19,557 bases of DNA from JANMQK01 sp031370485. GTDB taxonomy: Bacteria > Acidobacteriota > Polarisedimenticolia > Gp22-AA2. Each line of letters opens with the position of its first letter. The first letter of the stretch is position 1. The stretch is from contig JANMQK010000121.1 of NCBI GenBank assembly GCA_031370485.1, positions 1-19,557 of the forward strand, read 5' to 3'. The notes beneath the pieces were generated by a model that was given only the letters and a program-made list of their open reading frames with translations, had not been told where the DNA came from and ran no database searches. Both the position numbers and the translations under genes were made by a program. This document shows positions 8,016-16,383 of this stretch, one piece after another.

Positions 8016-10802
8016 TTGAACACCAATCAACCCGACGGGACTTCCGTTCCTGGAAAACCGGGCGGCACACAGCCAGCCAGACCATCCTCCGGCCCGGCGT
8101 CCGCCCCGCCTTCCGGCCAGGCACCGGTCCCTCCCTCCGGCCCGACCGCGGGCCCTCCCGTGGTGGAACCCCCCGGCGGGGCAGATGGCGGCCTTCCTCC
8201 GGTCTCGCGTCGCCGGCGATTCATCCTGGTGGCGCTCTTCCTGGTTTCCTTCCCCGCGGCCGCCGGTGCGGGATCGCTGTTCGGTCATCTGCTCACCTTC
8301 GACATCCCCGAGGTCCGGCACCTGCAGGACTGGAAGCCGCCCGTCGTCACCACCCTCTACAGCGCCGACGGCCAGATTCTCTACCAGTTCGGGGCCGAGA
8401 AACGGATCGTCGTGGGGCTGGAGCAGATCCCGGCGAGCTTCATGGACGGCCTCATCTCCACCGAGGACACGCGCTTCTACGAGCATGTGGGTGTCGACCC
8501 GCTGGGCATCGCGCGGGCCATCATAATGGACATCATCCACCTCAAGAAAGCGCAGGGCGGCAGCACGCTCACGCAGCAGCTCGCCCGTTCGCTGTTCCTC
8601 AAGCCCGAAAAGACCTGGCGGAGAAAGCTCCAGGAGATGCTCCTGGCGCTGCAGATCGAGAAATCGTTCACCAAGAGCGAGATCCTCACCTTCTACTGCA
8701 ACCAGGTCTACATGGGCCACGGCCGATACGGTGTCGAAGCCGCGGCGCGCTACTTCTTCGGCAAACCCGGCAAGACGCTGTCGCTCGGGGAGGGCGCCCT
8801 GCTGGCCGGGCTCGTGCAGCGGCCCGAGGCCTACTCCCCCATCCGCTCCCCCGATCGCGCCAGGGCCCGCAGAAATCTCGTGCTGTCACGCATGGTCCAG
8901 ATGGGCAAGGCCGATCCGGCGCTCGCGAAGGCGGCGTCGGAGCAGCCGGTCGCGGTGGCGAAGCTCCCTGAGGAGGACAACATCGCTCCCTACTTCGTCG
9001 AGGAGGTCCGCCGCTACCTCGACGCCAAGTATGGCGAGGTGGCGCTCTACCAGGAAGGCCTGGAGGTCCACACGACACTCGACCCGGCGCTGCAGAAGGC
9101 GGCGAACCGCGCCATCTTCGAGGGGCTCAGGGTCCTCGACAAGCGGCAGGGGTTCCGGCCCGTCGTGCAGAGCGCCCTCGACAACGGCGGCAGCATCGCG
9201 GAGTTCACGCATCCTTCCTGGACCAAGCCGCCGATCGTCGGCCGCCTGCGCTACGGCGTCATCACCGAGGTGTCGAAAAACGCCGCCGCGATGACCCTAG
9301 GCGTGTACACGGCCCGGCTGGGCCCCGAATCGATCGCCTGGACGGGGAGAAAGCTCCTGACCCAGATTTTCAAGGTCGGGAGCGTGGCGCCGTTTCTGGT
9401 CGGCTCCATCGACGACGAGCGCAAGAAACTCACGGTGACTTTCGACCAGGAGCCGCTCGTCGAAGGGGCGCTGCTTTCCCTCGACCCGGCCACGGGCGAG
9501 ATCAAGGCGCTCGTCGGCGGATACGACTTCAGCCGCAGCGAGTTCGACCGGGCCGTCCAGTCCTACCGGCAGGCCGGCTCCGCATTCAAGCCGTTCGTCT
9601 ACTCGGCGGCCCTCGACTCGGGACTGTCCCTGGCGCAGACGATCTTCGACGAGCCGACGGTGTTCCAGGACCCAGCCACCGGCGAGGATTACCAGCCCGA
9701 TAACTATTATCGAAGATATTACGGTGTCACGACCCTTCGCCAGGCGATGGAGGAGTCGCGCAACATCGTATCGGTGAAGCTCCTCAACCAGGTCGGGTAC
9801 AAGAAAACGATCGACGTGGCCCGGCGGATGGGAATCACGAGCCCCCTGCGGCCCTACCCGTCGATGGCGCTCGGGACGATGGAGGTGTCGCTCATCGACC
9901 TTACGACCGCCTTTTCGGTGTTCCCGAACCAGGGGGTCAGGGTGGAGCCCCACTTCATCCGCTACGTGGCGGACCGCGAAGGGACGGTCCGCGAGGAAGC
10001 GGCCCCGAAGGTCATCGAGGCGCTGCGCGCCGACGTGGCCTACGTGATGACCTACCTCCTGGAGGGCGTCACGGAGTCGGGGACCGGGTCGGCCGCCCAG
10101 ACCCTGAACCGCGTCGTGGCGGGAAAGACGGGCACGACAGAGGACTACGCGGATGCCTGGTTCGTCGGCTTCAGCCCGTCAGTCGTGGCCGGAGCCTGGG
10201 TCGGCTTCGATCAGAAGAAATCGCTCGGCGACGGAGAGACCGGCGCGCGGGCCGCCCTGCCGATCTGGATCGACTTCATGAAGGAGGCGCTGAGCGGGCT
10301 TCCGGACGAGAAGTTCGTCCGTCCCGCGAACGTGACGTACGTGCCGATCGACCGCCGCACCGGCCTGCGCGCCACGGTTGATTCGAAATGCCCCTCCCCG
10401 TTCCTCGAGGCGTTCGTGGAGGGGACCGAACCGGCCCAGCCCTGCGGCGAGATCGAGCACTTCAGGATGTCCCTCCCCTATTACCTGCAGCGGCTCCCGA
10501 TCACGCGCGACCTCGAGCTTCAAGTCGATTCGGACACGCTGGTGCGTCTCGTCGCGGAAGGGCAGGGAGATGTCGAGCTGGTGTCGGACGGCAGGGAGCT
10601 GCAGTTCAAGGACGGCGACATCACGCGGCAGGTCCGGCTCAACATTGGGCGGGGCGACCGCAAGAACGCGCTCGGCCAGCTGGAGGGCCAGGGCCCCGAG
10701 GGCGTCCCGACGCAGCCGCCGCCCCCGCCCGAAGGAGAGGTCCAGCATCCCCTGGGTGTGGACGGCCGGCCCGCGACCATCATTCCGATCCGATCGGACT
10801 GA
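8016..10802 (+). CDS. mrcA: Penicillin-binding protein 1A, bifunctional transglycosylase/transpeptidase
   Basis: This class A PBP polymerises lipid II and cross-links peptidoglycan on the outer face of the inner membrane. From the TTG at 8016 (GAGAGG just upstream) it has 928 residues. A Pro/Gly-rich cytoplasmic tail of about 60 residues is followed by an RRRR stop-transfer and one membrane helix (about 69-90). The GT51 domain has the catalytic Glu in EDTRFYEH (E150), QGGSTLTQQ (180-188) and a second-Glu region KSEILTFYCNQVYMG. An OB-like insert follows (GRLRYGVITEVSKNAAAMTL). The transpeptidase motifs are S522-AF-K525, S581-R-N583 and K704-TG. The C-terminus ends in an extra domain and a Pro-rich tail. 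An upstream GTG at 7974 is in frame but lies within the promoter region and is rejected. It is divergent from the glycosyltransferase operon and convergent with the aldehyde dehydrogenase. Confidence 0.96.
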   Translation: MNTNQPDGTSVPGKPGGTQPARPSSGPASAPPSGQAPVPPSGPTAGPPVVEPPGGADGGLPPVSRRRRFILVALFLVSFPAAAGAGSLFGHLLTFDIPEVRHLQDWKPPVVTTLYSADGQILYQFGAEKRIVVGLEQIPASFMDGLISTEDTRFYEHVGVDPLGIARAIIMDIIHLKKAQGGSTLTQQLARSLFLKPEKTWRRKLQEMLLALQIEKSFTKSEILTFYCNQVYMGHGRYGVEAAARYFFGKPGKTLSLGEGALLAGLVQRPEAYSPIRSPDRARARRNLVLSRMVQMGKADPALAKAASEQPVAVAKLPEEDNIAPYFVEEVRRYLDAKYGEVALYQEGLEVHTTLDPALQKAANRAIFEGLRVLDKRQGFRPVVQSALDNGGSIAEFTHPSWTKPPIVGRLRYGVITEVSKNAAAMTLGVYTARLGPESIAWTGRKLLTQIFKVGSVAPFLVGSIDDERKKLTVTFDQEPLVEGALLSLDPATGEIKALVGGYDFSRSEFDRAVQSYRQAGSAFKPFVYSAALDSGLSLAQTIFDEPTVFQDPATGEDYQPDNYYRRYYGVTTLRQAMEESRNIVSVKLLNQVGYKKTIDVARRMGITSPLRPYPSMALGTMEVSLIDLTTAFSVFPNQGVRVEPHFIRYVADREGTVREEAAPKVIEALRADVAYVMTYLLEGVTESGTGSAAQTLNRVVAGKTGTTEDYADAWFVGFSPSVVAGAWVGFDQKKSLGDGETGARAALPIWIDFMKEALSGLPDEKFVRPANVTYVPIDRRTGLRATVDSKCPSPFLEAFVEGTEPAQPCGEIEHFRMSLPYYLQRLPITRDLELQVDSDTLVRLVAEGQGDVELVSDGRELQFKDGDITRQVRLNIGRGDRKNALGQLEGQGPEGVPTQPPPPPEGEVQHPLGVDGRPATIIPIRSD

Positions 10803-10808
10803 ATCGGC

Positions 10809-10829
10809 CGGCGGGAGCGATCACCGCCG
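10809..10829. other. Inverted repeat between convergent PBP1A and aldehyde dehydrogenase genes
   Basis: CGGCGG (10809-10814) and CCGCCG (10824-10829) can form a 6-bp stem with a 9-nt loop in the 42-bp gap between two converging genes. No T-tract follows on either strand, so it is at best a weak or Rho-assisted end signal. Confidence 0.25.
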
Positions 10830-10844
10830 CGACCCGCGCGCGCC

Positions 10845-12341
10845 TCAGTTGTTGTCGATCTGGGCCTTCTGGAGCTTGCCGGAGTAGTCCACGTAGATCG
10901 TCTTCCACTCGGAAAAGATCTCGATGGCGGTCGTGGCGCTTCCCTCCCGGTGCCCGTTGCCGGTGCGGCGCGTGCCCCCGAACGGCAGATGCGTCTCGGC
11001 CCCGATGGTCGAGGAATTGACGTACGTGATGCCCGTGGAGAGGTCGCGGGCAGCTGTGAACGCCCGCCCGACGTCCTGCGTGTAGATCGACGAGGAAAGC
11101 CCGTAGAGGCTGTCGTTGGCGATCTCGAGCGCATCGTCGAGGCTGTCAGCCGCGAGAACGGAAACCACCGGTCCGAAGATCTCCTCCCGGGCGATGCGCA
11201 TGGCAGGGGTCACCCCGGTAAAGATCGTCGGCTGGAAGAAAAACCCCCGGGCGTGCTCCGGACCGGTCAGCCGATTCCCTCCCAGAACCGGCCTGGCGCC
11301 TTCGTCGCGCCCGATCCGCACATAATCGGCCACCCTGACGAGCTGCGTCTCGTTGACCAGGGGTCCCATGTCCACCGATTCGTCGAGAGGGTCGCCGACC
11401 TTGAGGGCCGCGGCGCGCTCCGCCAGGCGGCGCACGAATTCCTCGTGGACCCTGGTGTGGACAATGATCCGGCTGGTGGCGGTACAGCGCTGGCCGGCGG
11501 TGGCGAACGCGCCCCACAGGGCGCCCTCGATTGCGAGGTCGAGGCGCGCGTCGTCCATCACGATCATGGCGTTCTTGCCCCCCATCTCGAGAGACACGCG
11601 CTTGAAGCCGTCGGCGCACGCGAGGTTGACTTCGCGCCCGGTGTCCGAGGAGCCCGTGAACGAGATGAGCCTCACGTCTGGATGGCCGGTGAGCCGGCCC
11701 CCCACGCTCCTTCCCCCGCCCGTAACCAGGTTCACGACCCCACGGGGTAGCCCGGCCTCCTGGCCGATCGTGACCAGGTGATGGCACGAGAGGGGCGCGT
11801 CGCTCGCGGGCTTCAGGACCACGGTGTTCCCGCAGACCAGCGCCGGGATGAGCTTCCACGAGGGGATCGCCATCGGGAAGTTCCAGGGAGTGATGAGCCC
11901 GCTGACCCCGACCGGCGCGCGGACGGTGAAGCAGGCCTTGTCCGGGAGTTCCGACGGGGTCGTGAAACCGTGCAGCCGCCTCCCCTCGCCAGCGACGTGG
12001 TAGCAGACATCGATCGCTTCCTGCACGTCTCCACGCGCCTCCCGGATCGGCTTCCCCATCTCGCGGGCCATGTCGCGCGCGAGGTCCTCCTTCCGGCGCA
12101 TGAGGATTTCCCCCATGCGGAAGAGGTACTCGGCCCGCTTTGGGGCCGGGACCAGCCGCCAGCGGCGGAATGCGTCCACGGCCGCCTGCACCGCCGCGTC
12201 CACGTCGGCCGGGTCGGAGTCCTGGAACCTTCCGATGTGATCGCTGTTCATCGCGGGATTGCGGTTTTCGAGGAGACGGCCCGATCGCGCGTCCACCCAC
12301 TCCCCGTCGATGAAATTCCTGCAGGATTTCGAGTCGGCCAC
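10845..12341 (-). CDS. NAD(P)-dependent aldehyde dehydrogenase
   Basis: The 498-residue protein is a full-length ALDH-superfamily enzyme oxidising an aldehyde to its acid. It shows the cofactor-binding PWNFP (Asn154) and VVLKPASDAPLS (Lys177), the nucleotide-binding loop FTGSSDTGRE, the general base in LEMGGKN (Glu252), the nucleophile in TAGQRCTATSR (Cys286) and the EEIFGPVVSVL motif. The C-terminus (FSEWKTIYVDYSGKLQKAQ) resembles a bacterial branch that includes semialdehyde dehydrogenases acting on C5-C6 carboxylic semialdehydes. The exact substrate cannot be assigned. The GTG at 12341 is chosen over the longer open frame because GGAGGA lies 8 bases upstream and the product then has the normal ALDH length. 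A strong promoter precedes it, and it appears to be a single-gene unit with no metabolic partner nearby. Confidence 0.93.
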   Translation of the reverse strand: MADSKSCRNFIDGEWVDARSGRLLENRNPAMNSDHIGRFQDSDPADVDAAVQAAVDAFRRWRLVPAPKRAEYLFRMGEILMRRKEDLARDMAREMGKPIREARGDVQEAIDVCYHVAGEGRRLHGFTTPSELPDKACFTVRAPVGVSGLITPWNFPMAIPSWKLIPALVCGNTVVLKPASDAPLSCHHLVTIGQEAGLPRGVVNLVTGGGRSVGGRLTGHPDVRLISFTGSSDTGREVNLACADGFKRVSLEMGGKNAMIVMDDARLDLAIEGALWGAFATAGQRCTATSRIIVHTRVHEEFVRRLAERAAALKVGDPLDESVDMGPLVNETQLVRVADYVRIGRDEGARPVLGGNRLTGPEHARGFFFQPTIFTGVTPAMRIAREEIFGPVVSVLAADSLDDALEIANDSLYGLSSSIYTQDVGRAFTAARDLSTGITYVNSSTIGAETHLPFGGTRRTGNGHREGSATTAIEIFSEWKTIYVDYSGKLQKAQIDNN

Positions 12342-12411
12342 GCCGGCATTCCTCCGGGGATACGACGACGCACACAATGGGCCCGCGCGCCGGGGATTCA
12401 ACGAGGGCGGG

Positions 12412-12440
12412 ATGCTAGCAAGGGGCCTTGTGGCTGTCAA
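12412..12440 (-). promoter_or_regulatory. Sigma-70-type promoter of the aldehyde dehydrogenase gene
   Basis: On the minus strand a perfect -35 TTGACA (12435-12440) is separated by exactly 17 bp from TAGCAT (12412-12417), which matches the -10 consensus at four of six positions. The predicted start near 12405 gives a leader of about 64 nt before the GTG at 12341. It is the best promoter match noticed in the window. Confidence 0.7.
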
Positions 12441-12443
12441 GGA

Positions 12444-12470
12444 AACCGGCCGCGCGCCGGCAGTCGCCGG
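12444..12470 (-). terminator. Weak terminator candidate after the small TPR gene
   Basis: Directly after the stop codon the minus strand can form GC-rich hairpins: an outer pair ACCGGC/GCCGGT, or an inner GCCGG/CCGGC stem with a CGCGC loop. Only three T residues follow, so the terminator is weak. It sits immediately upstream of the aldehyde dehydrogenase promoter, where insulation would be expected. Confidence 0.35.
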
Positions 12471-12824
12471 TCAGGCGATGGCGTGCTTCGAGCCGGACTC
12501 CGCCTTTATCAGGCGGCGGGCCACTCCGAGGCAGCGCTGGGCCCGGGCGATATCTTCGATCTTCAGGAAGACCGCCGAGAGCCCCATCCAGGCGTGACAA
12601 CTGTCACGGTCGATCCGCAGGGCGTCCTCGTAGCAGTGGAGAGCACCCAGAAGGTCGCCTTGCAGGGCGCGGGCCTGCGCCATCAGAAAGAGATCGTCCA
12701 GCAACCGGCGACGCCGGGTTTGCTGATTCTCGCTTGCTTGCTCGCTCAGGTGGGTATTGATTGGGGTAGGTCCGTTGAGGCGGGAGCGTTTCCACCGGCT
12801 GCCGGCACGATCTGTATTCATCAT
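12471..12824 (-). CDS. Small TPR-repeat protein
   Basis: The 117-residue product has a basic, polar N-terminal region (about 1-40, including RRRR at 37-40), then two tetratricopeptide-type helical repeats. The first is at about 43-76 (LFLMAQARALQGDLLGALHC, with YEDALRIDRD) and the second at about 77-107 (CHAWMGLSAVFLKIEDIARA, with QRCLGVARRLI). TPRs bind other proteins; no catalytic motif is present. No signal peptide is evident. The ATG at 12824 (a second ATG follows immediately) has GAGG 8 bases upstream. The frame extends to 12908, but the added residues lack TPR character and a ribosome-binding site. It lies downstream of, and on the same strand as, the much larger TPR gene, separated by 401 bp. 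Its partner and role are unknown. Confidence 0.72.
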   Translation of the reverse strand: MMNTDRAGSRWKRSRLNGPTPINTHLSEQASENQQTRRRRLLDDLFLMAQARALQGDLLGALHCYEDALRIDRDSCHAWMGLSAVFLKIEDIARAQRCLGVARRLIKAESGSKHAIA

Positions 12825-13225
12825 TGGGTCTGCCTCGTTCCTGGTTGTGTGACCGCCGCCTGCTCCTGAATGTACGACGACTCGGAAGAACGCGATGCAG
12901 AAGAGCAATTAGTGTGCCGCTTCCGCCCCGCAAGCATTGATTCTTCGATTAATTCTTCAACTTATTGAAGACACGCCACTTACCGAATCCACCGAACTCT
13001 CATGGGGATGACAACGGATGAATGGACGTCCGCTCCCGTGGCTTTTTGGCGCACCCACTGCACGAAATGTCTTTTATTTAGTTGCACCCCGGCAGGTTGG
13101 AGACACGTGAAGCGGCTCGGCGAAATATGGATGCGGATGCCGTCCGGTGCCGGAACCGCTGCATGGAGTGCATCAACCCGGGACAGCCGATACTCGTGGT
13201 GTTCGCGGGGGGTCGAGGGGGCAGG
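12825..13225. other. Gene-free 401-bp stretch with an AT-rich regulatory-looking patch
   Basis: No convincing gene is present. The stretch separates the stop of the large TPR gene from the start of the small one, both minus strand. About 12935-12985 is markedly more AT-rich than its surroundings and holds an inverted repeat and an imperfect direct repeat. Another AT-richer patch is near 13060-13085. No clear Rho-independent terminator for the large TPR gene was found, and the promoter for the small gene could not be fixed with confidence. Confidence 0.6.
12937..12970. repeat. Inverted and direct repeats in AT-rich patch (possible operator)
   Basis: TCTTCAA (12953-12959) and TTGAAGA (12964-12970) form a perfect 7-bp inverted repeat with a 4-bp centre. 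Overlapping it on the minus strand, GAAGAATTAAT and GAAGAATCAAT form a direct repeat with one mismatch and a 12-bp period. The location, about 110-145 bp upstream of the small TPR start codon, would suit a transcription-factor site. Confidence 0.4.
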
Positions 13226-16200
13226 TCAGGACTTCTGGGACTTGAGGTCCCTGATCTTGGCGGCGACATCGCGGTAGGTCGAATCCATCCCGAAGACCTC
13301 GATGTAGAACTTCAGGGCCGTCTTGTGGTCGCCCTGCTCGTGGTACACCTCCGCGATGTCGTATCGCAGGCCAATCGCCTGATGCTCGTCGAGATCCGGC
13401 ATGTCGAGGCCCTTGCGATACCACTTCAACGCGAGCTCCGGCATCCCCTTGTCCCGGAAGCAGAGGCCCAGGATGCCGCAACATTCCACGATTCTCGCCT
13501 GGTCCCTGGCGGCGAACTGAAATTCCCCGATGGCCTCATCGACAAGCCCCATTTCCTTGTAGGCGATCCCCAGGTTGTAGTGGGTTTCGTAGTCCTGCGA
13601 GTCGACCTGCTGCTCGACACCCTGCTTGAACGCCTTGAAGATCTCATCAAGGCTGTGCCCGGGACCCTCAAGCGCCTGCTGTTCCTGGTCGGAGACGGCC
13701 CGCTGCGCTTCCGCGAGGCTCTGATCGAGCTCCGATGCGAGGTCGATGAAATCGCCCGTGTCCCCTGGCCGGGCGCTTTCCACTTTGAAGACCGCCGCCG
13801 GCCTCGACGCCCGGGGTCCCGCGGCGGCCTTCGGGGGGCTCATCTTCATCGTCTGCCCCCCGAAAAGCCGCTCGATCTCGAGGTCGACTGCCGTGGGCTC
13901 CGCGGGAGGCTCCTCCTGCGGCGCTGTCGCCGACTCCTTATCAGCCTGCGCCGCCCGGGCGGCGCGCCGGGCCACCTCCTCGCTCTTCGGAAACTGCTTC
14001 TTCAGCTGCGCGATAACTTCCCGCGCTTCGTCGAGCAGCCCCTGGTCGATGTAGAAATCGACTTCGCCCAGCTTTTCGGAGTCGGGGTCGCTCGGCGGAC
14101 CGCCGCTCATTACCTGCCCGAACTCGCTATCGGAGCTCGTGCCGCCGACATCGAACTCCAGCTCCGTGTCCCCGGCATCCTCCGTAGGCCCCGAACCGAT
14201 GTCCTCCGGGGTCTCCTCTTCGATCTTCTCGACCTTCTGCACCCGCCTGGCGACCGGGGCTGCCTTTCCCTTTTTCTCGACAACCTCTTCTTCGATCTCG
14301 ATCTCGAAGCCCGAATCCAGCGTCTCCTCCTCGACGGCGGACATGATCTCGGGGGAGGGCTCCGGCCCGGTCTCCTGCACCCTCGCGCCGCGGGCGGCGG
14401 CCTTCGCCGGCTTCGCACGCGCTGCGGGCTCCTCCTCCGTCACGCCCGTGCCGGAGTTGAACCTGGCGATGCGCTCGTTGCTCGGATCGATGCGCACCGC
14501 TTCGTTGACGAGATCCCTTGTCTCCTCGTCCGAACCGTTCGATTTCATGATCTCCGCAAGACGGAGGCACTCCTCGACCGCCTTGTCCTTGTTCCCTTCC
14601 TCGCAGTAAATCTCCTTGAGCCGGGTGCGTGACGCGACGTGCCGGGGATATTTCGCGAGGACGGTCGTGAGCTGCTGCTTCGCCTTGTCGAGGAGCCCGT
14701 ACTTGACGAACACATCGGCCTCGGTCAGGTGCTCGGTGATGAAGTCCTCGTCTTCCTCCTCTCCATCCTCGTCGATCGACTGGAGCTCCTGGATCTTGCT
14801 ATCCGCACCGTATTCCCCCTCTTCCTCCAGCGGCTCGACCGCGGTGCCTTTCCGGGGCGGAGCCTTGGCGGCCGCTCCTGCCGTCCCGGAAACCGCCAAA
14901 CTCTTCGCGGCCGGCGGCGCGGTTTTCGCGGCGGGGCCGGGCGGCCTGGCGGGGGCCGGCCTCGCGGGCGCCGCTTCCTCGGCCTCGATCGCCAGCCCGT
15001 CCTCTTCGATGACGAGATCAAGGTCGTCGAGTCCCTGGAGCCCTTCGACCTCGGCGTTTCTGGCCGCCGCCGGCCTTGCGGTGCCGGCGGGACGCGCGGG
15101 CGGGGACGCGGGCATCGCCGGCGCCGCCGTGGGCCGTGCGGGCACAGCGGCCGGCCGGGCGACCTGCTCCGGCAACGCGATCACATCGTTGTCCATCTCC
15201 TCGTCCGGCGGCTCGGTCCGACCTTCGGGGCGACGCGCGCCCGATCCGCCGTGAGCCCCCTCCCCCGGCCCCTCGGACCCCAACGACAACGCGCCGGGAT
15301 GATCCGGGAACGATTCCAGAAACTCGTCGATCAGTGAGGTCGCCTCGGCGTCCCGCCCGGTCCCCCGGTACGCCGTGGCTGCCTTCGACGCCCACGCGAA
15401 CGCCTCGTCGACGAGCTGCTTCGATATCTGGTGGCGCGCCGCAACCTCCATCACCTCGGGGAGGGTCTCACTCTGGAGTTCGTCGAGCGCGACCAGGCTG
15501 TCCAGGATCTTCTCGGCATCGGCCCCCAGTCCCGCGCGCCGGCGGGCTTCTCCGAGCAGGGCCAGGGCCCGCGGGCTCTTGCCATGGCCGGCGGCCATCT
15601 CCTCCACGAGGGCCAGCAATTCCTTCGTCGGTTTCTCCTTCGACCGGAGGATTGCGAGCACCCGCCCGGCGATCGCCCCGCTGGTCGTGCTTGCCTTCAG
15701 GCCGCGGCGGGCCACCTTGACGGCCTCGTCGATGCTTCCATTGCGGTGCAGCACATCGACAACACCGGCGAACTGCGTGGCCGACTCATCGTGTTTGCCG
15801 GTGCGGCCCAGCAGGTCCGCCAGCATCATCCGGACCTTCAAGTTGTCGGGATCCAGGTCGACGAGCTTCGGGAGGATCTCGATCGCCCGGACGAACTGCC
15901 CCGCCTTGACCAGCTGGTCCGCCACCTGGAGGTACTGGGCCTTCGCCTCGATCGCCAGCCCCTGCTCGTGGTACAGGTCGGCAAGCCGTACTTGGCAGTC
16001 CAGGCTGGACGCGTCGATCTTGGTCATCTTCTTGTACATCGCGATGGCTTTCAGGTAGAACCCGTCCTTCGCGTAGTACTCGGCAATGCGCAGGAAATAG
16101 CGCATGCCCTCCTGGGGCTTGCCCGCCTTGACGAGGAGATCCCCGAGCTTGTTGGTGGTGTTCAGGTCGCGCGGGTTGTCCTCGGCGATCTTGCGGAAGA

Positions 16201-16279
16201 CGCTGATCGCGTCGCCGATCTTCCCCGACTTCATGAAGCGCTCGGCGTCCTGGACGGTCCTGGTGCGGTCGCTACCCAT
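13226..16279 (-). CDS. Large multi-block TPR protein (1017 residues)
   Basis: Three TPR-rich blocks are joined by low-complexity linkers. Block 1 (about 8-330) has many repeats, for example FRKIAEDNPRDLNTTNKLGD and LADLYHEQGLAIEAKAQYLQ. A Pro/Ala-rich and acidic linker follows (about 335-515). Block 2 (about 517-606) starts EADVFVKYGLLDKAKQQL. A second acidic linker (about 612-735) leads to a short block-2-like unit (737-772, EVDFYIDQGLLDEAREVIAQ). Block 3 (about 895-1010) holds canonical repeats such as YNLGIAYKEMGLVDEAIGEF. No signal peptide, membrane helix or enzymatic motif is visible, so it is probably a cytoplasmic scaffold; FimV-like and other TPR scaffolds share this layout. The ATG at 16279 has GGGAG 8 bases upstream. 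It lies 104 bp after rplS and may be the last gene of that cluster. Partners are unknown. Confidence 0.88.
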   Translation of the reverse strand: MGSDRTRTVQDAERFMKSGKIGDAISVFRKIAEDNPRDLNTTNKLGDLLVKAGKPQEGMRYFLRIAEYYAKDGFYLKAIAMYKKMTKIDASSLDCQVRLADLYHEQGLAIEAKAQYLQVADQLVKAGQFVRAIEILPKLVDLDPDNLKVRMMLADLLGRTGKHDESATQFAGVVDVLHRNGSIDEAVKVARRGLKASTTSGAIAGRVLAILRSKEKPTKELLALVEEMAAGHGKSPRALALLGEARRRAGLGADAEKILDSLVALDELQSETLPEVMEVAARHQISKQLVDEAFAWASKAATAYRGTGRDAEATSLIDEFLESFPDHPGALSLGSEGPGEGAHGGSGARRPEGRTEPPDEEMDNDVIALPEQVARPAAVPARPTAAPAMPASPPARPAGTARPAAARNAEVEGLQGLDDLDLVIEEDGLAIEAEEAAPARPAPARPPGPAAKTAPPAAKSLAVSGTAGAAAKAPPRKGTAVEPLEEEGEYGADSKIQELQSIDEDGEEEDEDFITEHLTEADVFVKYGLLDKAKQQLTTVLAKYPRHVASRTRLKEIYCEEGNKDKAVEECLRLAEIMKSNGSDEETRDLVNEAVRIDPSNERIARFNSGTGVTEEEPAARAKPAKAAARGARVQETGPEPSPEIMSAVEEETLDSGFEIEIEEEVVEKKGKAAPVARRVQKVEKIEEETPEDIGSGPTEDAGDTELEFDVGGTSSDSEFGQVMSGGPPSDPDSEKLGEVDFYIDQGLLDEAREVIAQLKKQFPKSEEVARRAARAAQADKESATAPQEEPPAEPTAVDLEIERLFGGQTMKMSPPKAAAGPRASRPAAVFKVESARPGDTGDFIDLASELDQSLAEAQRAVSDQEQQALEGPGHSLDEIFKAFKQGVEQQVDSQDYETHYNLGIAYKEMGLVDEAIGEFQFAARDQARIVECCGILGLCFRDKGMPELALKWYRKGLDMPDLDEHQAIGLRYDIAEVYHEQGDHKTALKFYIEVFGMDSTYRDVAAKIRDLKSQKS

Positions 16280-16289
16280 CGCTCAGACT

Positions 16290-16306
16290 CCCGCCCTTCG
16301 GACGGG
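16290..16306 (-). promoter_or_regulatory. Hairpin touching the ribosome-binding site of the large TPR gene
   Basis: On the minus strand CCCGTCC and GGGCGGG pair into a 7-bp stem (one G-U pair) around a GAA loop. The 3' arm overlaps the GGGAG ribosome-binding site, ending about 10 nt before the ATG at 16279. No T-tract follows, so it is not a standard terminator. It could limit translation or help separate this gene from rplS. Confidence 0.35.
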
Positions 16307-16383
16307 CAACGTGACGCCGATCCGCGAGCGGACCCCGGGCGCGGGGCGCTCGGTGATGGCTCGCGGGAGTCGGCTCATAGTGC

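Noticed and set aside
13120..13170. GC-rich inverted sequence (GCGG ... CCGC with CCGG repeats) as terminator of the large TPR gene
   Set aside because: The pairing is broken and leaves an unusable loop, and there is no T-tract on the minus strand.
13002..13277. 91-codon plus-strand open frame starting in the gene-free stretch
   Set aside because: Its start lacks a convincing ribosome-binding site, the product has no recognisable features, and its 3' part overlaps the end of the TPR gene in antisense.
13082..14632. 516-codon plus-strand open frame opposite the large TPR gene
   Set aside because: It is antisense to a well-supported TPR protein and mirrors its codon pattern. No motifs are present and most of its length is the complement of TPR-coding and linker DNA.
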